Assembly (NCBI RefSeq): GCF_016863635.1
Contig: NZ_BOPG01000084.1
Span: 38,537 to 102,536 of the forward strand
Direction: 5' to 3'
Length of the DNA stretch: 64,000 nt
Source of the DNA: Virgisporangium aurantiacum
GTDB lineage: Bacteria > Actinomycetota > Actinomycetes > Mycobacteriales > Micromonosporaceae
Positions 56,876 to 64,000 of this stretch are shown here, piece by piece; position 1 is the stretch's first letter, and each line of letters begins with the position of its first letter. The translations under genes were made by a program, and so were the position numbers. The notes below the pieces were generated by a model. It did no database searches. It saw only the letters and a program-made list of their open reading frames with translations, and was not told the DNA's origin.

Positions 56876-57892
56876 ATGGCCTTGAGATCGAAGAGGAACG
56901 ACGCGCAGGCGTCCGAAGACCCACTGCAACCAGACCTTCCGCCCGAAGAGGAGATGCCGGACAAGCCGGTCGAACTCGGTGGACGCGGCTGGTGGAACAC
57001 CCTGAAGCGCACCGTCCAGGAGTTCCAGGAGGACAACCTCACCGACTGGGCGGCCGCGCTCACCTACTACGGCCTCCTGTCGATCTTCCCCGGCATCATC
57101 GTGCTGCTGTCCGTCTTCAGCCTGGTCAGCGACGCGGACACCGCGACACGGGCGGTCGACGAGGTGGCGCCGGACAAGTACGCCGGCACGATCAACAAGT
57201 TCATCGACAACCTGCAGGGCGCGGAGGGCCACGCCGGCCTGCTGGCCGTCGTCGGCATCCTCGGCGCGCTCTGGTCGGCGTCCGGGTACGTGGCGGCGTT
57301 CATGCGTGCGTCGAACGCGATCTACGACGTGCCGGAGGGCCGGCCGATCTGGAAGACGATCCCGACCCGGCTGGGCGTCACGGTCGTGGTCGGTGTGCTG
57401 CTGGTGATCAGCGCGTTCATCGTGGTGTTCACGGGCGGCGTGGCCGAGCGCATCGGCGACCTCGTCGGGCTCGGCAAGGGCGCGGTGCTCGTGTGGGACA
57501 TCCTGAAGTGGCCGGTGCTGGTGGCGATCGTGAGCCTGATGTTCGCGATCCTCTACTGGGCGTCACCGAATGCCAAGCAGAGCGGCTTCCGCTGGGTGTC
57601 GCCGGGCGGCGTCCTCGCGACGTTCATGTGGATCATCGCGTCCGCCGCGTTCGCCTTCTACCTGGCCAACTTCGCCAAGTACAACGAGACGTACGGGACG
57701 CTGGGCGGCGTCATCGCGTTCCTCGTCTGGCTGTGGATCTCGAACACCGCGGTACTCTTGGGCGCTGAGTTCGACGCGGAGCTGGAGCGCGGACGAGCCA
57801 TCAAGGCGGGTCATCCCGTCGACGAGGAGCCGTTCGTGGAGCTGCGCGACACCCGGAAGGTGAAGAAAGGCCGAGACCAGGACCTGTCGTAA
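56876..57892 (+). CDS. YihY/BrkB family membrane protein
   Basis: 338 residues. Six hydrophobic segments are seen: DWAAALTYYGLLSIFPGIIV, LLAVVGILGALWSASGYVAA, LGVTVVVGVLLVISAFIVVF, WPVLVAIVSLMFAILYWASP, LATFMWIIASAAFAFYLANF and LGGVIAFLVWLWISNTAVLL. LTDWAAALTYY and YVAAFMRASNAIYDV are the conserved BrkB elements. Members were first named for serum resistance, but many are of unclear function, possibly flippase-like. The 40-residue acidic N-terminus is typical. STAS gene follows at 110 bp. Confidence 0.92.
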   Translation: MALRSKRNDAQASEDPLQPDLPPEEEMPDKPVELGGRGWWNTLKRTVQEFQEDNLTDWAAALTYYGLLSIFPGIIVLLSVFSLVSDADTATRAVDEVAPDKYAGTINKFIDNLQGAEGHAGLLAVVGILGALWSASGYVAAFMRASNAIYDVPEGRPIWKTIPTRLGVTVVVGVLLVISAFIVVFTGGVAERIGDLVGLGKGAVLVWDILKWPVLVAIVSLMFAILYWASPNAKQSGFRWVSPGGVLATFMWIIASAAFAFYLANFAKYNETYGTLGGVIAFLVWLWISNTAVLLGAEFDAELERGRAIKAGHPVDEEPFVELRDTRKVKKGRDQDLS

Positions 57893-57928
57893 GTAAGGGC
57901 CCGTAGTCACGCTTTCCCGGCATCCCAC

Positions 57929-57975
57929 GCCGACACCGACCCCTTCCCTGAGATTTGGATGGAGCCGGTGTCGGC
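57929..57975. repeat. Inverted repeat between brkB and the STAS gene
   Basis: GCCGACACCG (57929-57938) and CGGTGTCGGC (57966-57975) are perfect reverse complements with a 27-base loop. It lies 24-70 bases before the STAS start, so it could be a leader structure for that gene, or a terminator for brkB. Confidence 0.55.
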
Positions 57976-58002
57976 GCGTGCCGCCAGACGGAAGGAACTG
58001 TG

Positions 58003-58368
58003 GTGGAGTTTTCGATCACGACCCGCCGGTTGTCCGGAGGAGTGGTCGAGATCGTCCCGCACGGGGAGATCGACCTGGAGACCGCACCCGAACTCCGGGG
58101 CGCGGTCGACGCGGCTTTCGCCGCCGATGAACCCGCTCTGATCAGGGTCGACCTGAGCGATGTCGTATTTGTCGACTCTGTGGGCATCAGCGCGCTGGTG
58201 GGTGGCTATCACACCGCTGCCATCCGGGGCACGAGGCTCGTGGTCACCGACCCGAGCGAGTTCGTCTACAAGCAGCTGTTCATCTCGGGTGTGGTCGGCC
58301 TCTTCGGCTCGCCGCGCCCCCGCACCCCGGCCGACGGCGACACGGAGAGCCCGGAACCCGTCGGCTGA
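58003..58368 (+). CDS. Anti-anti-sigma (STAS) factor
   Basis: 121 residues from GTG 58003, with AGGA 6 bases before; GTG 58000 is an alternative. EIVPHGEIDLETAPELRGAV and VDLSDVVFVDSVGISALVGG carry the Ser of the D-S-x-G motif (FVDSVG), the phospho-site of SpoIIAA/RsbV-type proteins. The normal length is about 110 residues. Partners, an RsbW-type kinase and a sigma factor, are not adjacent; the sigma factor at 27.6 kb is a possible target by family only. A hairpin terminator follows. Confidence 0.9.
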   Translation: MEFSITTRRLSGGVVEIVPHGEIDLETAPELRGAVDAAFAADEPALIRVDLSDVVFVDSVGISALVGGYHTAAIRGTRLVVTDPSEFVYKQLFISGVVGLFGSPRPRTPADGDTESPEPVG

Positions 58369-58378
58369 CGATCCAAGC

Positions 58379-58413
58379 GATGAGCCCCCCGCATCGAATG
58401 CGGGGGGCTCATC
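58379..58413. terminator. 16-bp hairpin between the STAS and SSI genes
   Basis: GATGAGCCCCCCGCAT and ATGCGGGGGGCTCATC are exact reverse complements around CGA, followed by GTCTTTC. It separates convergent genes and can terminate both. Confidence 0.9.
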
Positions 58414-58438
58414 GTCTTTCCGGCGGCAGGGAGCTGAC

Positions 58439-58828
58439 TCAGAGCTGGAACACGGCGCCACCCTCGGCACTGGTCCGGCAGTTGTTGCTGAAGGTCTCCG
58501 AGTACCGCACGGACTTGCCGTTCCAGCGGCCGACGACCTTCACCTTCACCGGCGCGTACTCCATCGTGCACATGATGTCGGCCGGGGTGATGTCGGCCGG
58601 GTTGCCGTGGGCGGCCGCGAGCGTCGCGCACGCCGCGGCGGCCGACTTGTGCGAACCGCCGACCGGGGCGCAGGTGAGCGTGGCGGTGCGGGGAGCGGCG
58701 TCGACCGCCTTGACCGTGATGGTCACCTTGCCGGCCGCGGGCGCCGCGGCGGCGGGCTGCGAGGTGAGCAGGATGCCGACGAAGGCGGCAGCGGTGGTGG
58801 CGGCGATGGCGATCATGTTGCGACGCAT
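58439..58828 (-). CDS. Secreted subtilisin inhibitor (SSI family)
   Basis: 129 residues. The first 28 are a signal peptide (MRRNMIAIAATTAAAFVGIL, cleaving after AAAA). The mature part has LTCAPVGGSHKSAAAACATL and IMCTMEYAPVKVKVVGRWNG, then FSNNCRTSAEGGAVFQL. The four cysteines and the C-x-M-x-Y-x-P reactive loop are those of Streptomyces subtilisin inhibitor. The likely P1 residue is Met, as in SSI, but P1' is Glu, not Val. It would inhibit secreted subtilisin-like proteases. Confidence 0.92.
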   Translation of the reverse strand: MRRNMIAIAATTAAAFVGILLTSQPAAAAPAAGKVTITVKAVDAAPRTATLTCAPVGGSHKSAAAACATLAAAHGNPADITPADIMCTMEYAPVKVKVVGRWNGKSVRYSETFSNNCRTSAEGGAVFQL

Positions 58829-58965
58829 TGAAAACTCCCCCGTGTGCTTGTGACGCTACATAGCGTGACCGATCAGCACTCGGTTGGCAACCCGCTATCA
58901 ACCTCTATGTCTGTTTTGCACCCACGATCTGGCCGAACGGATGACATGAAGGTGCGGACGGGGTA

Positions 58966-59172
58966 CTAGCTCGGGTCCATTCCGGCCCGCCCGCGCGGGC
59001 TCTCCGCCTCCCGGACGCCCTCTGGGCCGCCGCTCAGTTCGCTCGCGTACGAGGTCGAGTCGTGCTCGCTGGCGAAGTCGACGTCCGGATCCGGGTCCTG
59101 GCCATCGGCCGACGACTGGAACGGCGCCGGCCCACCGGGACGGTGCCGGTCCTCCGGGTTGAGTTTGCTCAT
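58966..59172 (-). CDS. Small acidic hydrophilic protein
   Basis: 68 residues. ATG 59172 lies 2-5 bases after GGAAGG. The product is rich in Asp, Glu, Ser and Pro (SSADGQDPDPDVDFASEHDS) without hydrophobic stretches, so it is probably disordered. No family recognised. It is divergent from the HAD gene with a 44-bp gap. The frame has the usual codon bias, but the short spacing to the ribosome site and the composition leave doubt. Confidence 0.5.
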   Translation of the reverse strand: MSKLNPEDRHRPGGPAPFQSSADGQDPDPDVDFASEHDSTSYASELSGGPEGVREAESPRGRAGMDPS

Positions 59173-59216
59173 GACCTTCCGGATTGCCCGTAATCCAGCG
59201 GGGTAAACAGCGCGAC

Positions 59217-59873
59217 ATGGTTGCGGGTGTCCTCTTCGACGTCGACGGCACGCTCGTCGACACCACGTACCTCCACGCCGTCTGCTGGTGGCGGGCGTTC
59301 CGGCAGCACGACCACGACGTCCCGATGGCGCGCATCCACCGCGCGATCGGCATGGGGTCGGACAAGATTCTCGACGAACTGCTGAGCGCCGACCGCGACC
59401 GCGACAAGGACGACGAGCTGCGAACCGGACACTCGGCGCTCTACTCCCAGTACTGGACCTCGCTGCGTCCGCAGCCGGGCGCCGTCGAGCTGATCCGCGC
59501 CTGCGCCCGGAAGGGCCTCACGGTCGGCCTCGCGTCGTCGGCCGCGCCGCCGGAGTTCGCGGTGCTGCGCCGGGTGCTCGACGTCGACGACGTGGTGGCC
59601 GGTGCCACCAACTCCGGTGACGCCGCGGAGAGCAAACCCGATCCGGACATCGTGCAGGCGGCCCTCGACCGCACCGGCCTGAGTGCCGACAGCGTCGTGT
59701 TCGTCGGCGACGCGGTCTGGGACGTCTACGCCGCCGGCAAGCTGTCGATACCGTGCGTCGGCCTCACCTGCGGCGGCATCAGCGCGGCCGAGTTGCGTGA
59801 CGCCGGCGCGGTGGCCGTCTACGCCGACCCGGCCGAGCTGCACGGGAGCATCGAGCGACTCAGTCGAGGGTGA
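59217..59873 (+). CDS. HAD-family phosphatase (phosphoglycolate/beta-PGM-like)
   Basis: 218 residues from ATG 59217. VLFDVDGTLVDTTYLHAVCW has the DxDGT nucleophile motif, GLASSAAPPEFAVLR is motif II, SKPDPDIVQAALDRTG is motif III with Lys and VVFVGDAVWDVYAAGKL is motif IV. The cap domain sits between motif I and II, as in class I HAD enzymes. It could be a phosphoglycolate phosphatase or a sugar phosphatase. The end overlaps the photolyase gene by 14 bp. Confidence 0.88.
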   Translation: MVAGVLFDVDGTLVDTTYLHAVCWWRAFRQHDHDVPMARIHRAIGMGSDKILDELLSADRDRDKDDELRTGHSALYSQYWTSLRPQPGAVELIRACARKGLTVGLASSAAPPEFAVLRRVLDVDDVVAGATNSGDAAESKPDPDIVQAALDRTGLSADSVVFVGDAVWDVYAAGKLSIPCVGLTCGGISAAELRDAGAVAVYADPAELHGSIERLSRG

Positions 59874-61143
59874 GCGGCTCCGGATACTTCACGGCCCGCC
59901 GATCGGCCTCGTCGAGGTCCCACGGCGTGTGGACGGCCTTGCCCGGCACCGAAGCCAGCTCCGGCACGTAGCGACGCACGTAGTCGCCGGCGGGGTCGAA
60001 CCGCAGCGCCTGCCGAACGGGGTTGAACCGCCGGTACGGGCGGGTGTCGTTGCCGGTGCCGGCGACCCATTGCCAGTTGCCGTAGTTGTTGGCCACGTCG
60101 GCGTCGAGCAGGTGGGCCATGAACACCGCCGCGCCGTCGCGCCAGTCGACGCCGAGGTGCTTGGTGAGATAGGACGCGGTGAGCAGGCGGGCCCGGTTGT
60201 GCATCCAGCCCTCGTCGACCAGTTGCCGCATCCCCGCGTCGACGACGGGCACGCCGGTCTGTCCCGCCTCCCAGGCCTCGAACGCGTGCCGGTCCTTCTT
60301 CCAGTTCTCCTCGGTGCCCGGCCGGTACGCCTTCGTGCGCAGGCCGGGGAACGCGTTGAGCACCTGGGCGTAGAAGTCGCGCCAGCACAGCTGACGGATG
60401 AACGGCTCCGCACCGTCCTTTTCCGACGCCGCGACCGCCAGATCGAGCGGTGACACGCAGCCGAAGTGGAGGTACGGGCTCAGCCGCGAGGTCCCGTCGC
60501 CCGGAAGGTCGTCGTGCAGTTCGTCGTACTCACCGACCGACCGCAACCACTCACGAACCCGCCGGCGGCCGGCCGACTCGCCGCCGGCCGCGAACCCGTT
60601 GCCGGAACCGGGTTTCGGCAGCCGGCCGACGCCGACGCCCGCCGGCATCGCGATGGTCCGTGGTGTGCCGACCACGTCGCGACGCTTCGCCGCCTGCCAC
60701 GCGCGGTAGTACGGGGTGAAGACCTTGTAGTGGTCGCCGCCGCCCGGCTTCAGGTCTCCCGGCGGCACCACGGTGACGCCCGGGAACAGTTTCACCGACC
60801 GCCGGCCGGCACCCTCGACGAGGCGCCGCTGCCGCCGGTGCGCGTACGGGCTGACGTCGGCGGCGAGCGCGATCCCGTCGGCGTCGACCTCGGCCGCCAG
60901 CTTCAGCGTCTCCTCGACCGGATCGCCTTCCCGCACAACCAGATCGCCGCCCCGGCCCCGCAACGACTCGCGCAGATCGGCCAGCGACTCGACGAGGAAC
61001 CGGTGCCGGTTGGGTGAACCCGGCACCGACGGGTCGAGCACGAACAACGGCACCACCCTCGCCGCCGTCTCGCACGCCGCGTGCAGGGCCGGATTGTCGT
61101 GCACCCGCAGATCGCGGGTGAAGAGCACGACGGCAGTGTCCAT
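59860..61143 (-). CDS. phr: Deoxyribodipyrimidine photolyase
   Basis: 427 residues. The N-terminal DNA-photolyase domain has TAVVLFTRDLRVHDNPALHA, and the FAD-binding part has SRLSPYLHFGCVSPLDLAVA, QLCWRDFYAQVLNAFPGL and WMHNRARLLTASYLTKHLGV, with GNWQWVAGTGNDTRPYRRFN and the Trp-rich electron path. It repairs UV pyrimidine dimers with light. Length (427 residues) is normal. Adjacent carotenoid genes on the same strand (13 bp before the crtB end) and on the opposite strand suggest a shared photoprotection unit. Confidence 0.95.
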   Translation of the reverse strand: MDTAVVLFTRDLRVHDNPALHAACETAARVVPLFVLDPSVPGSPNRHRFLVESLADLRESLRGRGGDLVVREGDPVEETLKLAAEVDADGIALAADVSPYAHRRQRRLVEGAGRRSVKLFPGVTVVPPGDLKPGGGDHYKVFTPYYRAWQAAKRRDVVGTPRTIAMPAGVGVGRLPKPGSGNGFAAGGESAGRRRVREWLRSVGEYDELHDDLPGDGTSRLSPYLHFGCVSPLDLAVAASEKDGAEPFIRQLCWRDFYAQVLNAFPGLRTKAYRPGTEENWKKDRHAFEAWEAGQTGVPVVDAGMRQLVDEGWMHNRARLLTASYLTKHLGVDWRDGAAVFMAHLLDADVANNYGNWQWVAGTGNDTRPYRRFNPVRQALRFDPAGDYVRRYVPELASVPGKAVHTPWDLDEADRRAVKYPEPLTLD

Positions 61144-61155
61144 TGTGGAGCGTCC

Positions 61156-62145
61156 TTACAAGAGAGCCGCAAACGCCGCGGCGATGGGTGTACGGCCCGG
61201 ATCGGCCGGACGGCCGGGAACGGAGACCGGGCGGCCGGGCCGGGTGGCGAAGCACCGCGCGGCGGTGAGCAACCGTTTGCGCTTCGGCACCACGGCGCGG
61301 CGGGCGAACACGTCGTAGTTCTGTTGCTCGATCTCGGTGAGGATCGCGCCGTAGACGCAGTACGCCGCGCGGATGCACGCCTGCGACGAGCGTTCCAGCA
61401 TCGGGATTCCCGGCGCCGCGTCGGCGTAGTGGCGGCGGGCGCGCTGCACCTCGAACGCGATGAGTTCCCGGATGGGTGCGGTGGCGTGCCTGTTCGCGGC
61501 CGCCGCCGCCAGGTCGGCCTTCGTGAGGCCGAACCGGTCGAGGTCGGCCAACGGCAGGTACACCCGGCCGCGTTCGAGGTCCTCACCGACGTCCCGGATG
61601 AAGTTCGTGAGTTGGAAGGCGAGCCCGAGTTCGCGGGCCGGCCCGCGCGCCGCCACCGGATCGGACGACCCCAGGATCGGCAGCATCATCGTGCCGATCA
61701 CGGCGGCCGAACCGTCCATATAGGACAGCAGGTCGTCGTAGGTCGCATAGTCCGTGACCGTGAGGTCCATGGTCATGCTGCGGAGGAACGCGTCGAAATC
61801 GTTCCGGTCGATGTCGAACACGGTGACGGTGTTCAGCACGGCCGGCAGCAACGGATCGTCGACCGGCGCACCGGCCAGACCGGACAGGAACTTCGCCGAC
61901 CAGGCCGCCAACTGCGCGGCCCGCTCGGCCGGTGCCAGGTCGGCGGTGGTGTCGACGATGTCGTCGGCGTACCGGGTGAAGCCGTACAGCGCGTGCACGT
62001 GCGGGCGCTTCCACGCCGGCAGCAACTTCGTGGCCAGGTAGTAGGTGCGGCCGTGAACACGGTGCAGTTCTCGGCAGCGGGCGTAGGCGCTGGTCAAGGG
62101 TTCCACCGCAGCTCCAATCGACGCGCCAATCGACGCATCCGCCAA
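61156..62145 (-). CDS. crtB: Phytoene synthase
   Basis: 329 residues. ARCRELHRVHGRTYYLATKL starts the fold; ALYGFTRYADDIVDTTADL has the first DxxD (DDIVD), and LAFQLTNFIRDVGEDLERGRV carries the second DxxxD. AAYCVYGAILTEIEQQNYDV is the C-terminal helix. The enzyme condenses two GGPP to phytoene, the first step of the carotenoid pathway. It is divergent from crtI (86-bp gap), which would use the product. Stop lies 13 bp from the photolyase start. Confidence 0.95.
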   Translation of the reverse strand: MADASIGASIGAAVEPLTSAYARCRELHRVHGRTYYLATKLLPAWKRPHVHALYGFTRYADDIVDTTADLAPAERAAQLAAWSAKFLSGLAGAPVDDPLLPAVLNTVTVFDIDRNDFDAFLRSMTMDLTVTDYATYDDLLSYMDGSAAVIGTMMLPILGSSDPVAARGPARELGLAFQLTNFIRDVGEDLERGRVYLPLADLDRFGLTKADLAAAAANRHATAPIRELIAFEVQRARRHYADAAPGIPMLERSSQACIRAAYCVYGAILTEIEQQNYDVFARRAVVPKRKRLLTAARCFATRPGRPVSVPGRPADPGRTPIAAAFAALL

Positions 62146-62231
62146 TCTACGTTAAGCTCGGCCAAGGGGCCAGCCGAGTCGTCGAAACGTCATTCGGTCG
62201 GGAGTGCTGGTCCGGATGCGGATGGGCAGAA

Positions 62232-63713
62232 GTGCGACTGGTGAGCGGCCCGGCCGATCGAGTGGTGATCGTGGGCGCCGGCCTCGGCGGGCTGGCGTGC
62301 GCGCTGCGGCTGGCCGGCGCCGGCCGCGAGGTCACGGTGGTCGAGCGGGAGGCGCATCCCGGTGGGCGGGCCGGCCGGCTCGGTCTCGCCGGCTACGAGT
62401 TCGATACCGGTCCCACCGTCCTCACCATGCCCGACCTGCTCGCCGAGACGCTCGGTGCGGTCGGCGAGAACCTCGACGACTGGCTCGATCTCGAGCGCGT
62501 CGATCCGGCCTACCGCGCCCACTACCCGGACGGATCAACTCTCGACGTCATCGCCGACCCCGATCGCATGGCGGCGGAGATCGCGAGCGTCTGCGGCGGG
62601 CGCGAGGCCGACGGATACCTGCGCTTCGTCGCCTGGGCCCGGCGGCTGTGGCACCTCGAACGCGCCGACTTCATCGACCGCAACCTCGACACACCACGCG
62701 ACCTGGTCACCGCCAACCTGCTCAGGCTGCTCGCGGCGGGCGGGTTCCGGCGGCTCCAGCCGAAGATCAACAGCTTTTTCCGGGACGCGCGTACGCGCCG
62801 GATCTTCTCGTTCCAGGCCATGTACGCCGGGCTCGCGCCGCACGACGCCCTGGCCCTGTACGCCGTCATCGCGTACCTCGACTCGGTGGCGGGCGTCTAC
62901 TTCCCGAAGGGCGGCGTCCACGCCGTCGCGCGGGCACTGGCGGGTGCGGCCGAGAAGCACGGCGTTGTTTTCCGTTACGGCACAACGGTTTCCGGGGTCG
63001 CGACACGGCACGGGCGGGCCACCGGCGTACTTACTACGGACGGCGAACACATCCCCGCCGACGCCGTGGTGCTCAACCCCGACCTGCCGGTCGCCTACGA
63101 GACCCTGCTCGGCACGAAGCCGCGCCGGCTGCGGTACTCGCCGTCGTGCGTGGTGCTGCACGTCGGGTCCCAGCAGGGATACGGCCGGATCGCCCACCAC
63201 AACATCCACTTCGGACGGTCGTGGCGCGGCACCTTCGACGAGGTCATCAAGCGCGGTGAGCTGATGAGCGACCCGTCGATTCTGGTCACCAACCCGAGCC
63301 GCACCGACCCGTCGGTGGCGCCCGCCGGGCGGCACTCGTACTACGTGCTCGCGCCGGTACCGAACCTCGACGTCGGCCCGTTCGACTGGCGCGGCGGTCT
63401 CGCCGAGCGGTACCAGGAGGATCTCGTCGAGACGCTGGAGCGGCGCGGCTACGTCGGATTCGGCGCCGGTATCGAGGTGAGCCGCATGGTCACCCCGGCC
63501 GACTGGGCCGAGCAGGGCATGGCCGCCGGCACGCCGTTCGCGGCCGCCCACTCGTTGTTCCAGACCGGGCCGTTCCGCCCCGCGAACGTCCACCCGACAC
63601 TGTCCAATGTGGTCTTCGTGGGCTCGGGAACGACACCCGGCGTCGGTGTACCTATGGTCATCATCTCGGGGCGGCTGGCCGCCCAGCGGATCACGGGAGT
63701 TGTCGATGGATGA
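62232..63713 (+). CDS. crtI: Phytoene desaturase
   Basis: 493 residues. VVIVGAGLGGLACALRLAGA is the FAD-binding motif with VVEREAHPGGRAG. The C-terminal TPADWAEQGMAAGTPFAAAH, FRPANVHPTLSNVVFVGSGT and GVGVPMVIISGRLAAQRITG is characteristic of CrtI. It converts phytoene to lycopene or similar in several steps. Start GTG 62232 or 62241; neither has a clear ribosome site. The next gene idi overlaps its end by 8 bp, so both are co-translated. Confidence 0.95.
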   Translation: MRLVSGPADRVVIVGAGLGGLACALRLAGAGREVTVVEREAHPGGRAGRLGLAGYEFDTGPTVLTMPDLLAETLGAVGENLDDWLDLERVDPAYRAHYPDGSTLDVIADPDRMAAEIASVCGGREADGYLRFVAWARRLWHLERADFIDRNLDTPRDLVTANLLRLLAAGGFRRLQPKINSFFRDARTRRIFSFQAMYAGLAPHDALALYAVIAYLDSVAGVYFPKGGVHAVARALAGAAEKHGVVFRYGTTVSGVATRHGRATGVLTTDGEHIPADAVVLNPDLPVAYETLLGTKPRRLRYSPSCVVLHVGSQQGYGRIAHHNIHFGRSWRGTFDEVIKRGELMSDPSILVTNPSRTDPSVAPAGRHSYYVLAPVPNLDVGPFDWRGGLAERYQEDLVETLERRGYVGFGAGIEVSRMVTPADWAEQGMAAGTPFAAAHSLFQTGPFRPANVHPTLSNVVFVGSGTTPGVGVPMVIISGRLAAQRITGVVDG

Positions 63714-64000
63714 CCGGGAGACCCATCTGGTCGAACTGGTTACCGACCGGGGTGTGCCCGCGGGTTCGGCGACGGTGACCGCCGCACACGCCGGTGCCGG
63801 CCAGTTGCACCGGGCGTTCTCGGTGCTGATCGTCGACGGCGCGGGGCGGTTCCTGTTGCAGCGGCGGGCCGCCACGAAGACGCGGTTCGCGGGTCGCTGG
63901 GGCAACGCGTGCTGCGGGCACCCGGCGCCGGGCGAGGACCTCTGCGCGTCGGCGGAGCGCCGGCTGGCCGAGGAGCTCGGGCTGCGGTCGGTGCCGTTGA
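63706..64000 (+). CDS. idi: Isopentenyl-diphosphate isomerase, type I (partial)
   Basis: The first 98 residues are present. RAFSVLIVDGAGRFLLQRRA is the Nudix-like start of IDI-1, RFAGRWGNACCGHPAPGEDL has the metal-binding Cys-His cluster and catalytic Cys (N-C-C-x-H-P), and CASAERRLAEELGL starts the Nudix helix. It equilibrates IPP and DMAPP for carotenoid synthesis. ATG 63706 overlaps the crtI stop by 8 bp. The gene runs out of the window at 64000. Confidence 0.93.
   Translation, partial: MDDRETHLVELVTDRGVPAGSATVTAAHAGAGQLHRAFSVLIVDGAGRFLLQRRAATKTRFAGRWGNACCGHPAPGEDLCASAERRLAEELGLRSVPL

Noticed and set aside
1..64000. tRNA, rRNA or insertion sequences
   Set aside because: No cloverleaf, 16S/23S pattern, transposase motif or terminal inverted repeat with target duplication was seen by eye; a tRNAscan or ISfinder run would be decisive.

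Overview
The window is chromosomal DNA from a high-GC actinomycete, most likely a member of or close to the Micromonosporaceae (Actinoplanes/Micromonospora type). I infer this from the GTG/TTG starts, strong G/C bias at third codon positions, an actinobacterial glgA/glgC pair, a SARP/AfsR-type regulator, PknA-like kinases, a subtilisin-inhibitor protein, HelR and many promoters that look leaderless. No rRNA, tRNA, CRISPR array or insertion sequence was found. Gene density is very high, with many ATGA overlaps and almost every gap below 200 bp.

Layout. 1-6.7 kb: start of a LuxR/AAA-type regulator, a flavin monooxygenase, a PIG-L deacetylase, a membrane-anchored Hsp70-like ATPase, a DinB2-type polymerase with an unusual steric gate, a secreted HNH nuclease, and a quinone oxidoreductase divergent from its likely TetR repressor. 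7.4-15.2 kb: an autoregulated-looking Fic protein, a DrrAB-like ABC exporter, an alditol oxidase, polyphosphate glucokinase, a kelch lipoprotein and a histone-H1-like HTH protein. 15.2-17.9 kb: divergent glycogen genes glgA and glgC. 17.9-24.9 kb: an accessory island of YwqJ-type deaminases, SUKH-type immunity-like proteins, a 912-residue multidomain toxin-like protein with a long Pro-Glu repeat, and a coupled pair of paralogous 189-residue proteins. 25-34 kb: aldo/keto reductase, RDD protein, PPK2, a stress sigma factor, HelR preceded by a rifamycin-associated element, and a VWA/MoxR chelatase pair. 34-47 kb: a secreted protein, malonyl-CoA-synthetase-like enzyme, Ser/Thr kinase, methyltransferase, aldo/keto reductase, SARP regulator, a 14-residue micro-ORF, and a trpEG fusion gene with an attenuation leader peptide, then a hydrolase divergent from a WYL regulator. 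47-52 kb: a LacI regulator and a secreted GH9 cellulase carrying a CebR-type operator, then a small-conductance MscS-like membrane protein. 52-59 kb: a leaderless 20-residue micro-ORF, a second kinase, a thymidylate-kinase-like protein, a BrkB membrane protein, a STAS anti-anti-sigma factor and an SSI protease inhibitor. 59-64 kb: a HAD phosphatase, photolyase, and carotenoid genes crtB, crtI and idi (cut by the window end).

Themes. Polyphosphate appears in two enzymes (PPK2 and polyphosphate glucokinase) and glycogen in two others, which points to reserve metabolism. The photolyase next to crtB/crtI/idi points to photoprotection. The most unusual part is the 17.9-24.9 kb island, which looks like a deaminase/SUKH conflict system without any visible secretion signal. 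HelR with its RAE, the trp attenuator, the paired TetR operator, the Fic promoter repeats and the CebR box are the clearest regulatory signals.
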